Assembly (NCBI RefSeq): GCF_016598475.1
Contig: NZ_JAEMUX010000020.1
Coordinates: 57,890 to 121,889 of the forward strand
Origin: Streptomyces adelaidensis
GTDB lineage: Bacteria; Actinomycetota; Actinomycetes; Streptomycetales; Streptomycetaceae
Direction: 5' to 3'
Length of the DNA stretch: 64,000 nt
The notes under the pieces are model-generated. The model saw only the letters and a list, made by a program, of their open reading frames with translations. It was not told the DNA's origin and ran no database searches. Position numbers and translations under genes: made by a program. Shown here one piece after another: positions 43,096-51,347 of the stretch (positions are counted from its first letter, which is position 1; every line of letters starts with the position of its first letter).

Positions 43096-45213
43096 ATGGG
43101 TGACACCGTCGTCCACCTGCACAAAGACACCACCCCCGCCGAACCGGCCCCGGTGACCACGCTGACCGTGGTCCCCGACCCCGCCCCTCCCGCGCCCGTC
43201 CCGCTGTGGGCGCGTTCCGGGCGGGCGGTGAAGTCGGCCGTCACGCACGAGCGCACCCGCACCGTCGGCCGCGCGGTGGTCCGGCACGGCTCCTACACGT
43301 TCAACGGCGGGCGGATCGTGGCCCGCCGCACCTGGGACGGCCGTACCGGGTCCCGCTACGAGCGGATGATCCGCGCCGCCGAAGCGGCGGGGAACCTGGA
43401 AGCGGCTGAGGAGTGGGAGGAGCGGTTGCAGCGCTTCCGCGCCGCCCGCCACCACCGCCGCATGGACCTGCTCCACTCCCCGCTGGAGGCCGCCAAGGGC
43501 GTGGCCGTCGGTACCGGCATGGGCATCGGGACCCTGGTTGGTCTCGGTGTCGTCATGGCCATCAACAACAGCGACATCGGCGACGTCATCACGCCGCTCG
43601 CGGCCACCGTCGACTTCGTCGCCCTGCTCATCCGGATCGTTCAGATCGTGTGGGGCCCGGCGCTCACGATCGGCCCGTTCCTCGCCCTGCTCGCCCTGTG
43701 GACGGTCGGCAGCAAGCAGCAGGCCGCACCCCCGTGGGCACTGCCCGCGAACGTCCGCAGCAGCGAGGGTGAGCCGATCACGCCGTCCATCGTGGTCAAG
43801 GCGCTGCGCGACCTCGGGGTGCCCGCGCTGCGGGGCGCCATCAAGGAGATGGGAGACGCCGGCGCGTCCATGCTCGGTCCGATCCGGATCGCGGGTTGCG
43901 GGGTGGAGGTCGACGTCACCCTGCCGTCGGGGGTGTCGACGAACGAGGTGCAGCAGCGGCGCCGCAAGCTCGCGGAGAACCTGACCCGGCACGAGCACGA
44001 GGTGTTCATCACCATCCCCGAGGCCGCGCGCACGGTCCGGCTGTGGGTGGCCGACTCGGGTGCGCTGGATGAGCCGATCGGGCCGTCTCCGCTGGTCACG
44101 GACGAGACGATGACCGCTGACTACGCCAAGGGCAAGGCGCCGTGGGGCCAGGACCTGCGCGGCGACACCGCGAGTCTGAGCCTGTATCAGCGCCACCTGC
44201 TGATCACCGGTCTGTCGAACCAGGGCAAGACCGTGGCCCTGCGCTCCCTCGCCCTGTGGGTCGCGCTGGACAAGTCGGTGCAGTTCCTCATGGGCGACCT
44301 CAAGGGCGTGGGTGACTGGGCCATGTTCGACGGCCTTGCCACCACCCTCATCCAGGGCCCCACCGATGAGCACGTGATCCAGGTGACCGAGATGGTCGAG
44401 GGCGCCGTCGACGAGATGAACCGCCGCATCCAGGCCCCGCCCGGCACCACCTTTCCGCCGCTGATCGTGGTGGTTGACGAAGCGCAGGTGGCGTTCATGT
44501 GCCCGCTCAAGGACGACGACAAGCGGCCCTATGGCGGAGCCAAGTCCAACTCCCGGTACTTCATGGCCGTCCGGAAGATCCACAACCAGGGTCGGGCGGT
44601 GAACGTGCTGATGTGGCAGGGCACCCAGGACCCCACCGACCAGAACCTTCCCAAGCTCGTACGCGAAGGCGCCCACACCCGCGCCTCCCTCGCACTCGGC
44701 ACCGAGTCCCAGGCCCGCATGGCCCTCGGGGACAAGGCCGTCGACGGCGGCGCCGCCCCCAACATGCTGCGCCCCGGACTCGACCAGGGAACCCTGGTCG
44801 TCGCCTCCTCCGGCATCGACATCCCCAAGGGACAGTCCTCCATCACGGTCCGCACGCACTACATCGACGACGACGCGGCCGAAGCCATCACCGACCGCGC
44901 CAAGGCCCTGCGCGACGGCGTCACCACCCTGCACGCCATCGAGCGGGACGAGGACCGCGACCCGCTCACCGACATCGCCAGCGTCGTCGGCGACGCGCCC
45001 CGCGTGCGGACCAAGGACGTGCTCACACGGCTCGCCACGCTGAACGCGGACGCCTACGGCGGCTGGTCGTTCACCGACCTCAAGCGCGTCCTGGACGACG
45101 CCGGACCGGACATCGCCTACAAGTCCGACGGCGTCATGGTCGTCGCCCGCGACCGCCTCACCCGCGCCCTCGCCAACCGCGACAACGAGGGTTCCGCTTC
45201 CACCGCCGAATGA
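43096..45213 (+). CDS. FtsK/SpoIIIE-type DNA translocase (TraB-like transfer protein)
   Basis: A 705-residue protein. Residues about 140-230 contain membrane segments (GVAVGTGMGIGTLVGLGVVMAI, IVWGPALTIGPFLALLALWTVG). The ATPase has Walker A GLSNQGKTVALRS (about 372), Walker B LIVVVDEAQVAF (about 456) and the conserved NQGRAVNVLMWQGTQDP. A C-terminal winged-helix region (about 630-690) resembles the DNA-reading gamma domain. In Streptomyces one such protein moves double-stranded DNA between hyphae after binding short repeats in clt. The repeat cluster at 45214-45393, just after this gene, is the obvious candidate. AGGAG precedes the ATG. Confidence 0.9.
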   Translation: MGDTVVHLHKDTTPAEPAPVTTLTVVPDPAPPAPVPLWARSGRAVKSAVTHERTRTVGRAVVRHGSYTFNGGRIVARRTWDGRTGSRYERMIRAAEAAGNLEAAEEWEERLQRFRAARHHRRMDLLHSPLEAAKGVAVGTGMGIGTLVGLGVVMAINNSDIGDVITPLAATVDFVALLIRIVQIVWGPALTIGPFLALLALWTVGSKQQAAPPWALPANVRSSEGEPITPSIVVKALRDLGVPALRGAIKEMGDAGASMLGPIRIAGCGVEVDVTLPSGVSTNEVQQRRRKLAENLTRHEHEVFITIPEAARTVRLWVADSGALDEPIGPSPLVTDETMTADYAKGKAPWGQDLRGDTASLSLYQRHLLITGLSNQGKTVALRSLALWVALDKSVQFLMGDLKGVGDWAMFDGLATTLIQGPTDEHVIQVTEMVEGAVDEMNRRIQAPPGTTFPPLIVVVDEAQVAFMCPLKDDDKRPYGGAKSNSRYFMAVRKIHNQGRAVNVLMWQGTQDPTDQNLPKLVREGAHTRASLALGTESQARMALGDKAVDGGAAPNMLRPGLDQGTLVVASSGIDIPKGQSSITVRTHYIDDDAAEAITDRAKALRDGVTTLHAIERDEDRDPLTDIASVVGDAPRVRTKDVLTRLATLNADAYGGWSFTDLKRVLDDAGPDIAYKSDGVMVVARDRLTRALANRDNEGSASTAE

Positions 45214-45393
45214 CAGGGAGCGCACCCCGCGCGGGTCAGGGAGTCAGGGAGAACTCCCTGACTCCCTCCCTGACTCGCTTCCCTGGCCTTGACCTGCACG
45301 AATGATCAACCAGGGAGGCAGGGAGGACCCCAGGTCAGACCCCCGAAAACCCCCTCCACACGCCGCCCCCAAGGGGGTGCCCCCGCCTCCCTG
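45214..45393. repeat. CAGGGAG repeat cluster with 30-base palindrome, candidate clt
   Basis: Eight perfect copies of CAGGGAG or its complement lie at 45214, 45237, 45245, 45254 (inverted), 45266 (inverted), 45311, 45319 and 45387 (inverted). Two pairs are in eight-base tandem. 45238-45267 is a perfect palindrome with 14-base arms and an AA centre. The cluster fills the 200-base gap directly after the tra-like gene. TraB proteins recognise eight-base direct repeats in clt, so this is the likely transfer locus. Confidence 0.7.
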
Positions 45394-45417
45394 ACCCACT
45401 ACCGGAAGGGATTCCGC

Positions 45418-45870
45418 ATGTACCCCGAGAACGGCCACCACCCGCCCGCCGTACGGGCCGTGGAAGTCCACCACCCCACCCCCGCCGTGACGGCGCCGCT
45501 CGTGCCCGTCCAGCCGGGCACCATCCCGACCGTTGCGAGCATCGTCCTCCCCGACGGCCGGATCATCACCGGCTACGCCATCGAACCGGCCAAGCCCGAA
45601 CCGGTCGCGGCCAAGCCGGCCATCTCCCGCGCGGCGGTGAACGTCGCCCTCGGGGGCGTCGGGTTCCTCGCCGTGTGCGGCGGACTGCTGCTGCTCACCA
45701 CGTTCATCACCGCCCTGACCGCGCTCATCACCCAACTCATCACCCTCGCCGCCGTCATCTTCGGCGGCTGGATCGCCATCCAGGTGTTCAGCGCGGGCGG
45801 CCACGGCGAGGGCGGGACCACCGTCAACATCCGCAAGGCCGTCATCAAACGCAACAAGTTCTACGGCTAG
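45418..45870 (+). CDS. small membrane protein of the transfer region (Spd-like)
   Basis: A 150-residue protein. A hydrophilic N-terminus with GTIPTVASIVLPDGRIITGY is followed by a double hydrophobic segment (VNVALGGVGFLAVCGGLLLLTTFITALTALITQLITLAAVIFGGWIAIQVF) and a short basic tail (RKAVIKRNKFYG). ATG 45418 has GGAAGGG at a normal distance. Similar proteins accompany tra in AICEs. No enzymatic motif is seen. Confidence 0.7.
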   Translation: MYPENGHHPPAVRAVEVHHPTPAVTAPLVPVQPGTIPTVASIVLPDGRIITGYAIEPAKPEPVAAKPAISRAAVNVALGGVGFLAVCGGLLLLTTFITALTALITQLITLAAVIFGGWIAIQVFSAGGHGEGGTTVNIRKAVIKRNKFYG

Positions 45871-45883
45871 GAGGCCAACACCC

Positions 45884-46174
45884 GTGATGCGACTGCGTAT
45901 CCAGCGCACCGCGCTGCCCCGCAACGCGCTCATCCTCACCGACACGCCCCGCCCCGACTGCCGCGACTGCGACGGCGTGGGCGGCATCGAGCACGACTAC
46001 GGCGACTACGAGACCGGCGAGTACGCCGGTACGGACTGGGAGCCCTGCCTCTGCTCGACCGAATGGCGCGTGATCCTGCTGCCCCTGCCGCACCTGCCCC
46101 GGTGGCTGCGGCGGCGCCCTCACGTCCCCGACCCGTGGGGCCCGGACGGCTACAGCGACGAACCCCCCTTCTAG
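45884..46174 (+). CDS. small cysteine-rich protein with DnaJ-like half zinc finger
   Basis: A 96-residue protein with CRDCDGVGG (C-x2-C-x-G-x-G, half of a DnaJ-type zinc finger) and a second pair CLC about 30 residues later, so one zinc could be bound. The rest is proline- and arginine-rich. A start at ATG 45887 is equally likely. It follows the membrane protein by 13 bases with GGAGG upstream. Function unknown. Confidence 0.65.
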   Translation: MMRLRIQRTALPRNALILTDTPRPDCRDCDGVGGIEHDYGDYETGEYAGTDWEPCLCSTEWRVILLPLPHLPRWLRRRPHVPDPWGPDGYSDEPPF

Positions 46175-46262
46175 CTACGCCAAGGGCGGCCCCCGTCTCG
46201 CCAAAGAAGCGGGGCCGCCCTTGCCAACCAGTCCTCAACAGACCTGTTGGAGGTCTCCCAGC

Positions 46263-47108
46263 ATGACGCAACCGACCCACATTCGGCGAGCGCTCGCCCT
46301 CGCCGCGCACGGCGTGCCCGTGCTGCCACTGCGGGCCGGGAAGGTGCCGTTCGGCAACTGCCCCGCCTGCGTCGACAACGCGTGCGGCGGGCGGCCGAAC
46401 ATGAAGACCCCCGGCCCCTGCACCTGCCCGCGCCCGTGCCACGGCTGGGCCGCCGGCACTACCGACCCCGACATCCTCACCTCCCCCGCGTGGGCGTCCG
46501 CCTGGCGCCAGGCCGCCGCCGTCGCCTACCACCCCGGCGGCGCCGGGATGACCGTCGTCGACCTCGACATCCCCGCCGCCGTCGACTGGGCCCGCGCCAC
46601 CCTGCCCACCACCCTCACCGTGCCGACGACGCGCGGAGAGCACTGGATCTACCAGGGCGCCATGCGTTCCGTGAACGGCGTCCGCGCCGGTGTCGACATC
46701 AAGTCCACGATGTCCTATGCCCGTTGGCTCTGTCCCGGCACCGGCACCACAGCCGCTCTCCCGGACGCTGTGCGCGCGCTGGCAGTAAAGGAACCGTCCA
46801 CGGCTCGCAGGGCGCCACAGACGCTCACCGTGCCTCTGAGGGGCGGACAGGGGGAATGCCCCCACCGCACGCCCGCCTATCTGGCCCGTGGCATCGCCAT
46901 GGCAGAGCAGCGCATCACCGAGGCCCACAGCGCGGTCCACGCCACCGTGTACCGGACGTTCCTCGCCGTGCTGTCCGCCCATGGCCGGTGCGGCTGCCTC
47001 ACCGACGCCCACGTCACCAGGCTGTTCACCGCCGCGCAGGCCAAGGGCGAATCCCCCCGGCACTGCACCGACGCGTGGACCAACGCCCGCACCGCGTTGG
47101 GACTGTGA
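46263..47108 (+). CDS. bifunctional DNA primase/polymerase (prim-pol) of the element
   Basis: A 281-residue protein with the prim-pol N-terminal fold: ALALAAHGVPVLPLRAGKVP, a cysteine-rich insertion, GTTDPDILTSPAWASAWRQAAAVAYHPGGAGMTVVDLDIP (catalytic acidic VDLD), TVPTTRGEHWIYQ and VDIKSTMSYARWLCPG. These proteins make primers and extend them in plasmid and element replication. ATG 46263 has GGAGG. The stop is two bases before the start of the primase/helicase gene, so the two form one replication module. Confidence 0.87.
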   Translation: MTQPTHIRRALALAAHGVPVLPLRAGKVPFGNCPACVDNACGGRPNMKTPGPCTCPRPCHGWAAGTTDPDILTSPAWASAWRQAAAVAYHPGGAGMTVVDLDIPAAVDWARATLPTTLTVPTTRGEHWIYQGAMRSVNGVRAGVDIKSTMSYARWLCPGTGTTAALPDAVRALAVKEPSTARRAPQTLTVPLRGGQGECPHRTPAYLARGIAMAEQRITEAHSAVHATVYRTFLAVLSAHGRCGCLTDAHVTRLFTAAQAKGESPRHCTDAWTNARTALGL

Positions 47109-47110
47109 CC

Positions 47111-48586
47111 ATGTCCGACGACGAGAAGAACCCCGCCCGCGAGGTCATCACCGACTACGCGCAAGCGCACTTCCGCTACTTCCGCACCGCCGACGGGACC
47201 GTATACGCGCAGAAGAACGGGCACCCCGTGGCCCGCCCGATCCGCTCCCAGGGCACGACCGGAAGCCACCGGCAGGAACTCATGGTCGGTCTGTTCAAGG
47301 ACGGGCGCGGCGTGTTCAACGGGACCGCGCTCAAGGAGGCACTGGACTTGATCGAGGCGCTCGCGCTGACCGAGGACGTACAGCCCGTACACATCCGCGT
47401 CGCCCCCGGATTCGACGGCGCGACCTGGCTTGACCTGGGACGTGATGACGGGCAGTCCGTCCGCATCCACCCCACCGGCTGGGACATCCTCACCCCCGAC
47501 CCGCGCGAGGTCTGCTGGCGGCGCACTCAGCTCACCGGGGAACTGCCCCTGCCCGTCAAGGACACCAACGGCAAGGGCATCGACCTGCTGATGCGCCTGT
47601 GCAACTTCGCCAACGCGGAAACCGAGTGCCTGGCCATCGCATGGCTGATCGGCTGTCTGGGTCCGTCCGTGCCCGTCCCGGCGCCGTTCCTCACCGGGCC
47701 GCAGGGGGCGGGCAAGTCGACCGGCGGGCGGATGCTCGTGCGGATCATCGAGGGCATGAGCGGTGACCTTCGGCGCGCGCCGAAGGATGAGGAGAACCTG
47801 ATCGCGGCCGTGGCGGCCGGATGGGTCACAGCCCTGGACAACCTCTCCCACATGACCCCGGACCTGTCCGACGCCATGTGCTGCATCGTCACCGGCGCCG
47901 AGAGCGTCAAGCGAGCCCTGTTCACCGACGGGGACGTGTTCCGCGTCGGCTACCGCCGCCCCTTGCTGCTCACCGGTATCGACGTGGGCGTCATCCGTCC
48001 CGACCTCGCCGAACGGCTCCTTCCCCTACGGTTGGAGCGGCCCCGGGTGCGGCGGACCGAGGCGGAACTGTGGGCGGAGTACGCGGAGGTTCTGCCCGTC
48101 GTTCTCGGCTCGCTCCTGGATCTCACAGTGAAGGTCCGTGCGGTGGAGGCAGAGACCCCCACCGATCTGCGGATGGCGGACTTCGCGCACCTGTGCGCGC
48201 AGCTCGACGCGGCCACCGGTCTCGGAGCGCTCCCCGCCTACAGGGCCAGCCTGGACGACCTCAACGACGACGTGATCGAGGGTGACCTCCTCGCGCAGAC
48301 CGTCCTCCGGCATGCCGAGACCATCGAGCCGGGCGGGGCGCAGCGGATGACGTCCACGGAGTGGCTGCACTGCCTCAGCCTCCTCTACAGCGGGGACGAA
48401 CTGCGGGCCCTACCCAAGGGGTGGCCGACCACCGGGAAAGTCCTCTCCGACCGTCTCAAGCGCCTCCAGCCCACCCTTGCCGCTCGCGGTCTACTCATCG
48501 ACACGGGCCGCACCAGCGAGGGCCGCTACCTCGAAATGACCCGCCCGACCACACCGCCCCCACACGTGCAACAGCGCGTTCTCTGA
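47111..48586 (+). CDS. phage/plasmid-type primase-helicase ATPase
   Basis: A 491-residue protein. Walker A is LTGPQGAGKSTGGRM (about residue 195 onward), followed by an acidic Walker B-like stretch (VTALDNLSHMTPDLSDAMCC) and an arginine-rich sensor region (FRVGYRRPLLLTGIDVGV). The N-terminal 180 residues may load DNA. Together with the preceding prim-pol it would unwind and prime the circular element. It replaces the RepSA rolling-circle protein of pSAM2. Confidence 0.82.
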   Translation: MSDDEKNPAREVITDYAQAHFRYFRTADGTVYAQKNGHPVARPIRSQGTTGSHRQELMVGLFKDGRGVFNGTALKEALDLIEALALTEDVQPVHIRVAPGFDGATWLDLGRDDGQSVRIHPTGWDILTPDPREVCWRRTQLTGELPLPVKDTNGKGIDLLMRLCNFANAETECLAIAWLIGCLGPSVPVPAPFLTGPQGAGKSTGGRMLVRIIEGMSGDLRRAPKDEENLIAAVAAGWVTALDNLSHMTPDLSDAMCCIVTGAESVKRALFTDGDVFRVGYRRPLLLTGIDVGVIRPDLAERLLPLRLERPRVRRTEAELWAEYAEVLPVVLGSLLDLTVKVRAVEAETPTDLRMADFAHLCAQLDAATGLGALPAYRASLDDLNDDVIEGDLLAQTVLRHAETIEPGGAQRMTSTEWLHCLSLLYSGDELRALPKGWPTTGKVLSDRLKRLQPTLAARGLLIDTGRTSEGRYLEMTRPTTPPPHVQQRVL

Positions 48587-48610
48587 CCGCGACCGCCGCT
48601 CGCATGGACA

Positions 48611-48650
48611 AGCAAGAGGAGCACCACCGGCCAGGCGTGCTCCTCTTGCT
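48611..48650 (+). terminator. hairpin after the replication operon
   Basis: AGCAAGAGGAGCAC (48611-48624) and GTGCTCCTCTTGCT (48637-48650) form a perfect 14-base stem with a 12-base loop, 25 bases after the stop of the primase-helicase gene. Confidence 0.8.
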
Positions 48651-48763
48651 GTTCGGCGCATGCGCCGCCCAAAGGTCGCGCCGCGACGCGGCTCCTTCTT
48701 CACGCTGTGAGGCGCACCGAACGACAACAGACACCCCCTCTCTTGTCCTAAGAGGGAAGACGC

Positions 48764-48979
48764 TGCGTCATCTGCGTCATGCAGGCAGAGAAACGGCCCC
48801 TGACCTGCGGCAACCGGGATGACGCAGACGACCATGTCTGCGTCATTCTGCGTCATCTGCGTCACGGGCTGCGTCACGGATGCCGCAGCCGATGACGCTG
48901 CGATGACGCACCCCTCGCCACTGCGTCACACAAAACCGCAGGTCAGAAGCCCAAATGACGCTGATGACGCGATGACGCA
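48764..48979. repeat. TGACGC(A) iteron-like cluster, candidate replication origin
   Basis: Thirteen copies of ATGACGCN or its complement lie at 48764, 48773, 48819, 48839, 48849, 48858, 48870, 48892, 48903, 48922, 48955, 48964 and 48972, in both orientations. Many are spaced 9-10 bases apart. They lie between the replication genes and xis. Such clusters are typical binding sites for a replication initiator or an integration/excision regulator. The rest of 48587-49031 holds only the terminator hairpin. Confidence 0.7.
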
Positions 48980-49031
48980 GAAATCCGCACCTCGGACACA
49001 CACGGCCATGCCTTCCCCGCTTGGAGTCCCC

Positions 49032-49271
49032 ATGGCAAAGCCGACAGACCCCGACCCTCGCGCCACGCTCCGGGGCGGCCTACCCGACCGGTACCTCACC
49101 CCCGACGACATCGCCGAGATCTTCGAGGTACCCGTCGAAACCGTCTACCAGTGGCGCAAGAAGCGCACCGGTCCGCCCGGCTTCCGCATCGGCAAGTACG
49201 TCCGCTACGACCCCGCCGACGTACGCGCCTACGTCACCGACCGCAAGCGCGCCGACCAGGCCGCCGCCTGA
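49032..49271 (+). CDS. excisionase-type helix-turn-helix protein (Xis)
   Basis: A 79-residue protein with an excisionase/MerR-like winged helix: YLTPDDIAEIFEVPVETVYQWRKKRTGPPGFRIGKYVRYDPADVRAYV. It would bend attachment-site DNA and steer the integrase to excision. ATG 49032 has GGAG upstream. A reading that begins in the TGACGCA repeats is rejected because it adds only repeat-encoded residues. It lies 84 bases ahead of the integrase. Confidence 0.88.
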   Translation: MAKPTDPDPRATLRGGLPDRYLTPDDIAEIFEVPVETVYQWRKKRTGPPGFRIGKYVRYDPADVRAYVTDRKRADQAAA

Positions 49272-49355
49272 CACAGCAAACAGCACACCCGTGACACCAG
49301 GGAGGGGCACACCGTGCCCCTCCCTTCCCCATGCCCAGAAGGGACCACGCCCTAC

Positions 49356-50618
49356 ATGGCAGGCCACATCCAAGACCGCTGGTTCAAGACCGAGACCAAC
49401 GCCGCCGGCAAGCCGGTCCGCGTCAAGACCGACCGCCACGGCACCGGCATGCGCTACCGGGCCCGGTACATCGGCCCCGACGGCAGCGAGAAGAGCAAGA
49501 GCTTCCCCGACCGACAGAAGCGACTCGCTGAGCACTGGCTCAACGAGACCGAGGCCGACATGGCGCGCGGCCAGTACATCGACCCGCGTGCCTCTCGGAT
49601 CACCTTCAAGGGCTACGCCGAGAAGTGGCTCAAGGCCCACAGCGCGGACTTGTCCAGCCAGATCGTCACCGAACAACGGTTGCGCCTACATGCCTTCCCG
49701 GTCGTCGGCACGCGGCCTCTGGACTCATTCCGCCCCGAGCACATCCGCGATCTCGTGAGCGCGCTGGAGGACAACCCGACGGTGAGCGGCGCGTACGCCC
49801 GCAACATCTACGGCGACGTTCGAGCCGTGCTGAGCGCGGCCGTGGACGACGGCCTGTTGCCTCGCAACCCGTGCTCCGCGAAGTCCGTCCGTCCGCCGTC
49901 GGCAGAGCGCCGGCGCGTTGTGCCGTGGCTGCCGACGCAAGTGCACGCCGTCCGCGCAGCGCTCCCCGAGCGGTACCGGGCCATGGTGGACACGGGCGCG
50001 GGGTGCGGACTCCGTCAGGGCGAGATCGTGGGACTCGCTGAGGACGCCCTCGACTTCGAGAGCGGCATCCTGCACGTCGTCCGGCAGGTCAAGCTCATCC
50101 GGGGCAAGGCCGTATTCGCTCCGCCGAAGTGCGGTAAGGAGCGGGACGTACCGTTGCCATCGTCGGTGGCCGAGGCTCTGCGTGCCCACATGGACCCCTG
50201 CAAGCCGGTTGAGATCACGCTGCCGTGGAGGAAGCCGGACGGCCCGAAGGTGTCGGCCCGTCTGCTCTTCACGAACACCGCGAGCGGGGTCGTGTGGCGC
50301 AGCAACTTCAACATCCAGGAGTGGAAGCCCGCCCTCGCGGTGGCTGGGCTCATCCCGGACGCCGGGGAGGATGGCAAGTACGAGTCGGCGCGCGAGCACG
50401 GCATGCACGCCCTGAGGCACTTCTACGCGTCCGTTCTGCTGGACGCCGGGGAGAGCATCAAGGCAGTCAGTCAGTACCTTGGGCACACGGACCCGGCGCT
50501 GACGCTACGGGTGTACGCGCACCTGATGCCATCGAGTCAAGAACGTACGAGGAAGGCCGTTGACGGGGTGTTCCTGCCCCCTCAGAGCGAGTCTGACGGC
50601 CCAGAGACGGCCCAGTAG
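49356..50618 (+). CDS. tyrosine integrase of the element
   Basis: A 420-residue site-specific recombinase. The N-terminal arm-binding part precedes an SAM-like core-binding domain (about 85-190, ITFKGYAEKWLKAHSADLSS...). The catalytic domain has Arg in GCGLRQGEIVGL (about 220), H-x2-R in HALRHFYAS (351-354), His in LGHTDPALTL and the nucleophile Tyr387 in RVYAHLM. Its last codons carry one of the subterminal repeats, and the gene ends 68 bases before the right attachment core. ATG 49356 (MAGHIQDRWFK) is preferred to a GTG 14 codons earlier. Confidence 0.92.
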   Translation: MAGHIQDRWFKTETNAAGKPVRVKTDRHGTGMRYRARYIGPDGSEKSKSFPDRQKRLAEHWLNETEADMARGQYIDPRASRITFKGYAEKWLKAHSADLSSQIVTEQRLRLHAFPVVGTRPLDSFRPEHIRDLVSALEDNPTVSGAYARNIYGDVRAVLSAAVDDGLLPRNPCSAKSVRPPSAERRRVVPWLPTQVHAVRAALPERYRAMVDTGAGCGLRQGEIVGLAEDALDFESGILHVVRQVKLIRGKAVFAPPKCGKERDVPLPSSVAEALRAHMDPCKPVEITLPWRKPDGPKVSARLLFTNTASGVVWRSNFNIQEWKPALAVAGLIPDAGEDGKYESAREHGMHALRHFYASVLLDAGESIKAVSQYLGHTDPALTLRVYAHLMPSSQERTRKAVDGVFLPPQSESDGPETAQ

Positions 50619-50705
50619 CCCGAAGCAGGCCCCCGACAGGCGCCAAACGCGCAGGTGGGGGGCCTGTTCGCGTCTGGTGACTGCCAGTTCTCCGGGCTTA
50701 GGCAT
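50505..50705 (-). other. displaced rlmN 5' end reading into int antisense
   Basis: The right attachment copy retains a start MPKPGEL in the original rlmN context. From it a 66-residue frame runs on into the element and crosses the last 38 or so codons of int on the opposite strand. It carries no known domain. It is listed because the old rlmN promoter may still drive it. Confidence 0.5.
50595..50615. repeat. subterminal direct repeat, right copy
   Basis: GACGGCCCA in tandem, matching the left copy at 36575-36595 in 20 of 21 bases and in the same orientation. It lies 70 bases inside the right attachment core and within the final codons of int. It is a candidate integrase arm site. Confidence 0.55.
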
Positions 50706-50727
50706 GGCTCATCAAGTGTCGCAGATC
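50686..50727. other. right attachment site of the integrative element
   Basis: Second copy of the 42-base repeat: 21-base core at 50686-50706 identical to the left end, then GCTCATC in place of ACCCACC, then 14 identical bases. It lies 68 bases after the integrase stop and 75 bases before the SRPBCC gene. Confidence 0.9.
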
Positions 50728-50801
50728 ATTTGAGCTGTACCCGCGGCCACAGCTGCGCTGCCACGAGGCCATGCCGAGGCGCGGCCTCCCCCCTGGCGGA
50801 G

Positions 50802-51251
50802 CTACGCGGCGCTGTGCTCCAGGTTCTCCTTCAGGTGCTGTTCGTTGCGCGGCAGCTCCTTGCGGATCTGGGGGCGGACGACGAGGGGGACGAGGACCTT
50901 GCCGATGCCCTTGCCGTCGAAGCCGACCTCGACGGTCACGCGGGAGCGGCGGCCGCCGTCGATCGGGGTGATCTCGCCGTGCACATGGCCGCGGACGGGG
51001 CCGTCGATGCCCTGCAGACCCCAGACCCGCGGTGGCTCGAACTGGGTGAGTTCCATGGTCATCGGGATGTCCCGGCGGCCGAGGTGCCGGGTGATGCGCA
51101 CCCGGGAGCCGACGCCGACGGGCCCGGGGTCGAGCTGCTCCGTCGCGACCGCGCTCTCCTGCCACTCCGGGATGTGGGAGAACTCGGTGATGTACGCCCA
51201 GACATCCTCCGGGCTGCGGTCGATGTCGATCGATTCGCGGAAGTCGGACAT
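50802..51251 (-). CDS. SRPBCC-family (START-like) protein
   Basis: A 149-residue protein of the polyketide cyclase/dehydrase type helix-grip fold: MSDFRESIDIDRSPEDVWAYITEFSHIPEW at the N-terminus, a beta sheet (SRVRITRHLGRRDIPMTMELTQFEPPRVWGLQG, RSRVTVEVGFDG) and a C-terminal helix (ELPRNEQHLKENLE). The fold binds hydrophobic ligands in its cavity; the ligand is unknown. Before the element inserted it lay directly upstream of rlmN on the same strand. ATG 51251 has GGAAGGGGG upstream. Confidence 0.87.
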   Translation of the reverse strand: MSDFRESIDIDRSPEDVWAYITEFSHIPEWQESAVATEQLDPGPVGVGSRVRITRHLGRRDIPMTMELTQFEPPRVWGLQGIDGPVRGHVHGEITPIDGGRRSRVTVEVGFDGKGIGKVLVPLVVRPQIRKELPRNEQHLKENLEHSAA

Positions 51252-51347
51252 GAAGCCCGCCCCCTTCCAGGGTGATCCCCCCTGCGAGGTCCCGCACGAA
51301 AATCGTCCCACTCCCTCGCCCGGGGAGCCATGCCAGTGAGTACCAGC

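Larger units (their letters stand above)
36457..50727. mobile_element. AICE-type integrative and conjugative element inserted in rlmN
   Basis: Bounded by a 42-base imperfect direct repeat (39 of 42 identical). It contains, in AICE order, regulator genes (GntR, XRE/DUF5919), nud and mdp homologues, Spd-like small genes, an FtsK/TraB translocase, a replication module (prim-pol and primase/helicase), excisionase and tyrosine integrase. The integrase is next to the right end. This matches the pSAM2/SLP1 class: integrase, replication as a circle, and transfer as double-stranded DNA by one FtsK-like protein. Most such elements use tRNA genes as targets. This one uses the 5' end of a protein gene. 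Confidence 0.92.

Noticed and set aside
45214..45393. CAGGGAG cluster considered as a CRISPR array
   Set aside because: Repeats are seven bases, in both orientations and with irregular spacing. No cas gene is near.
48819..49031. An N-terminal extension of the excisionase reading through the repeats
   Set aside because: The added residues are encoded by TGACGCA repeats and lack conservation, while ATG 49032 has its own ribosome site.
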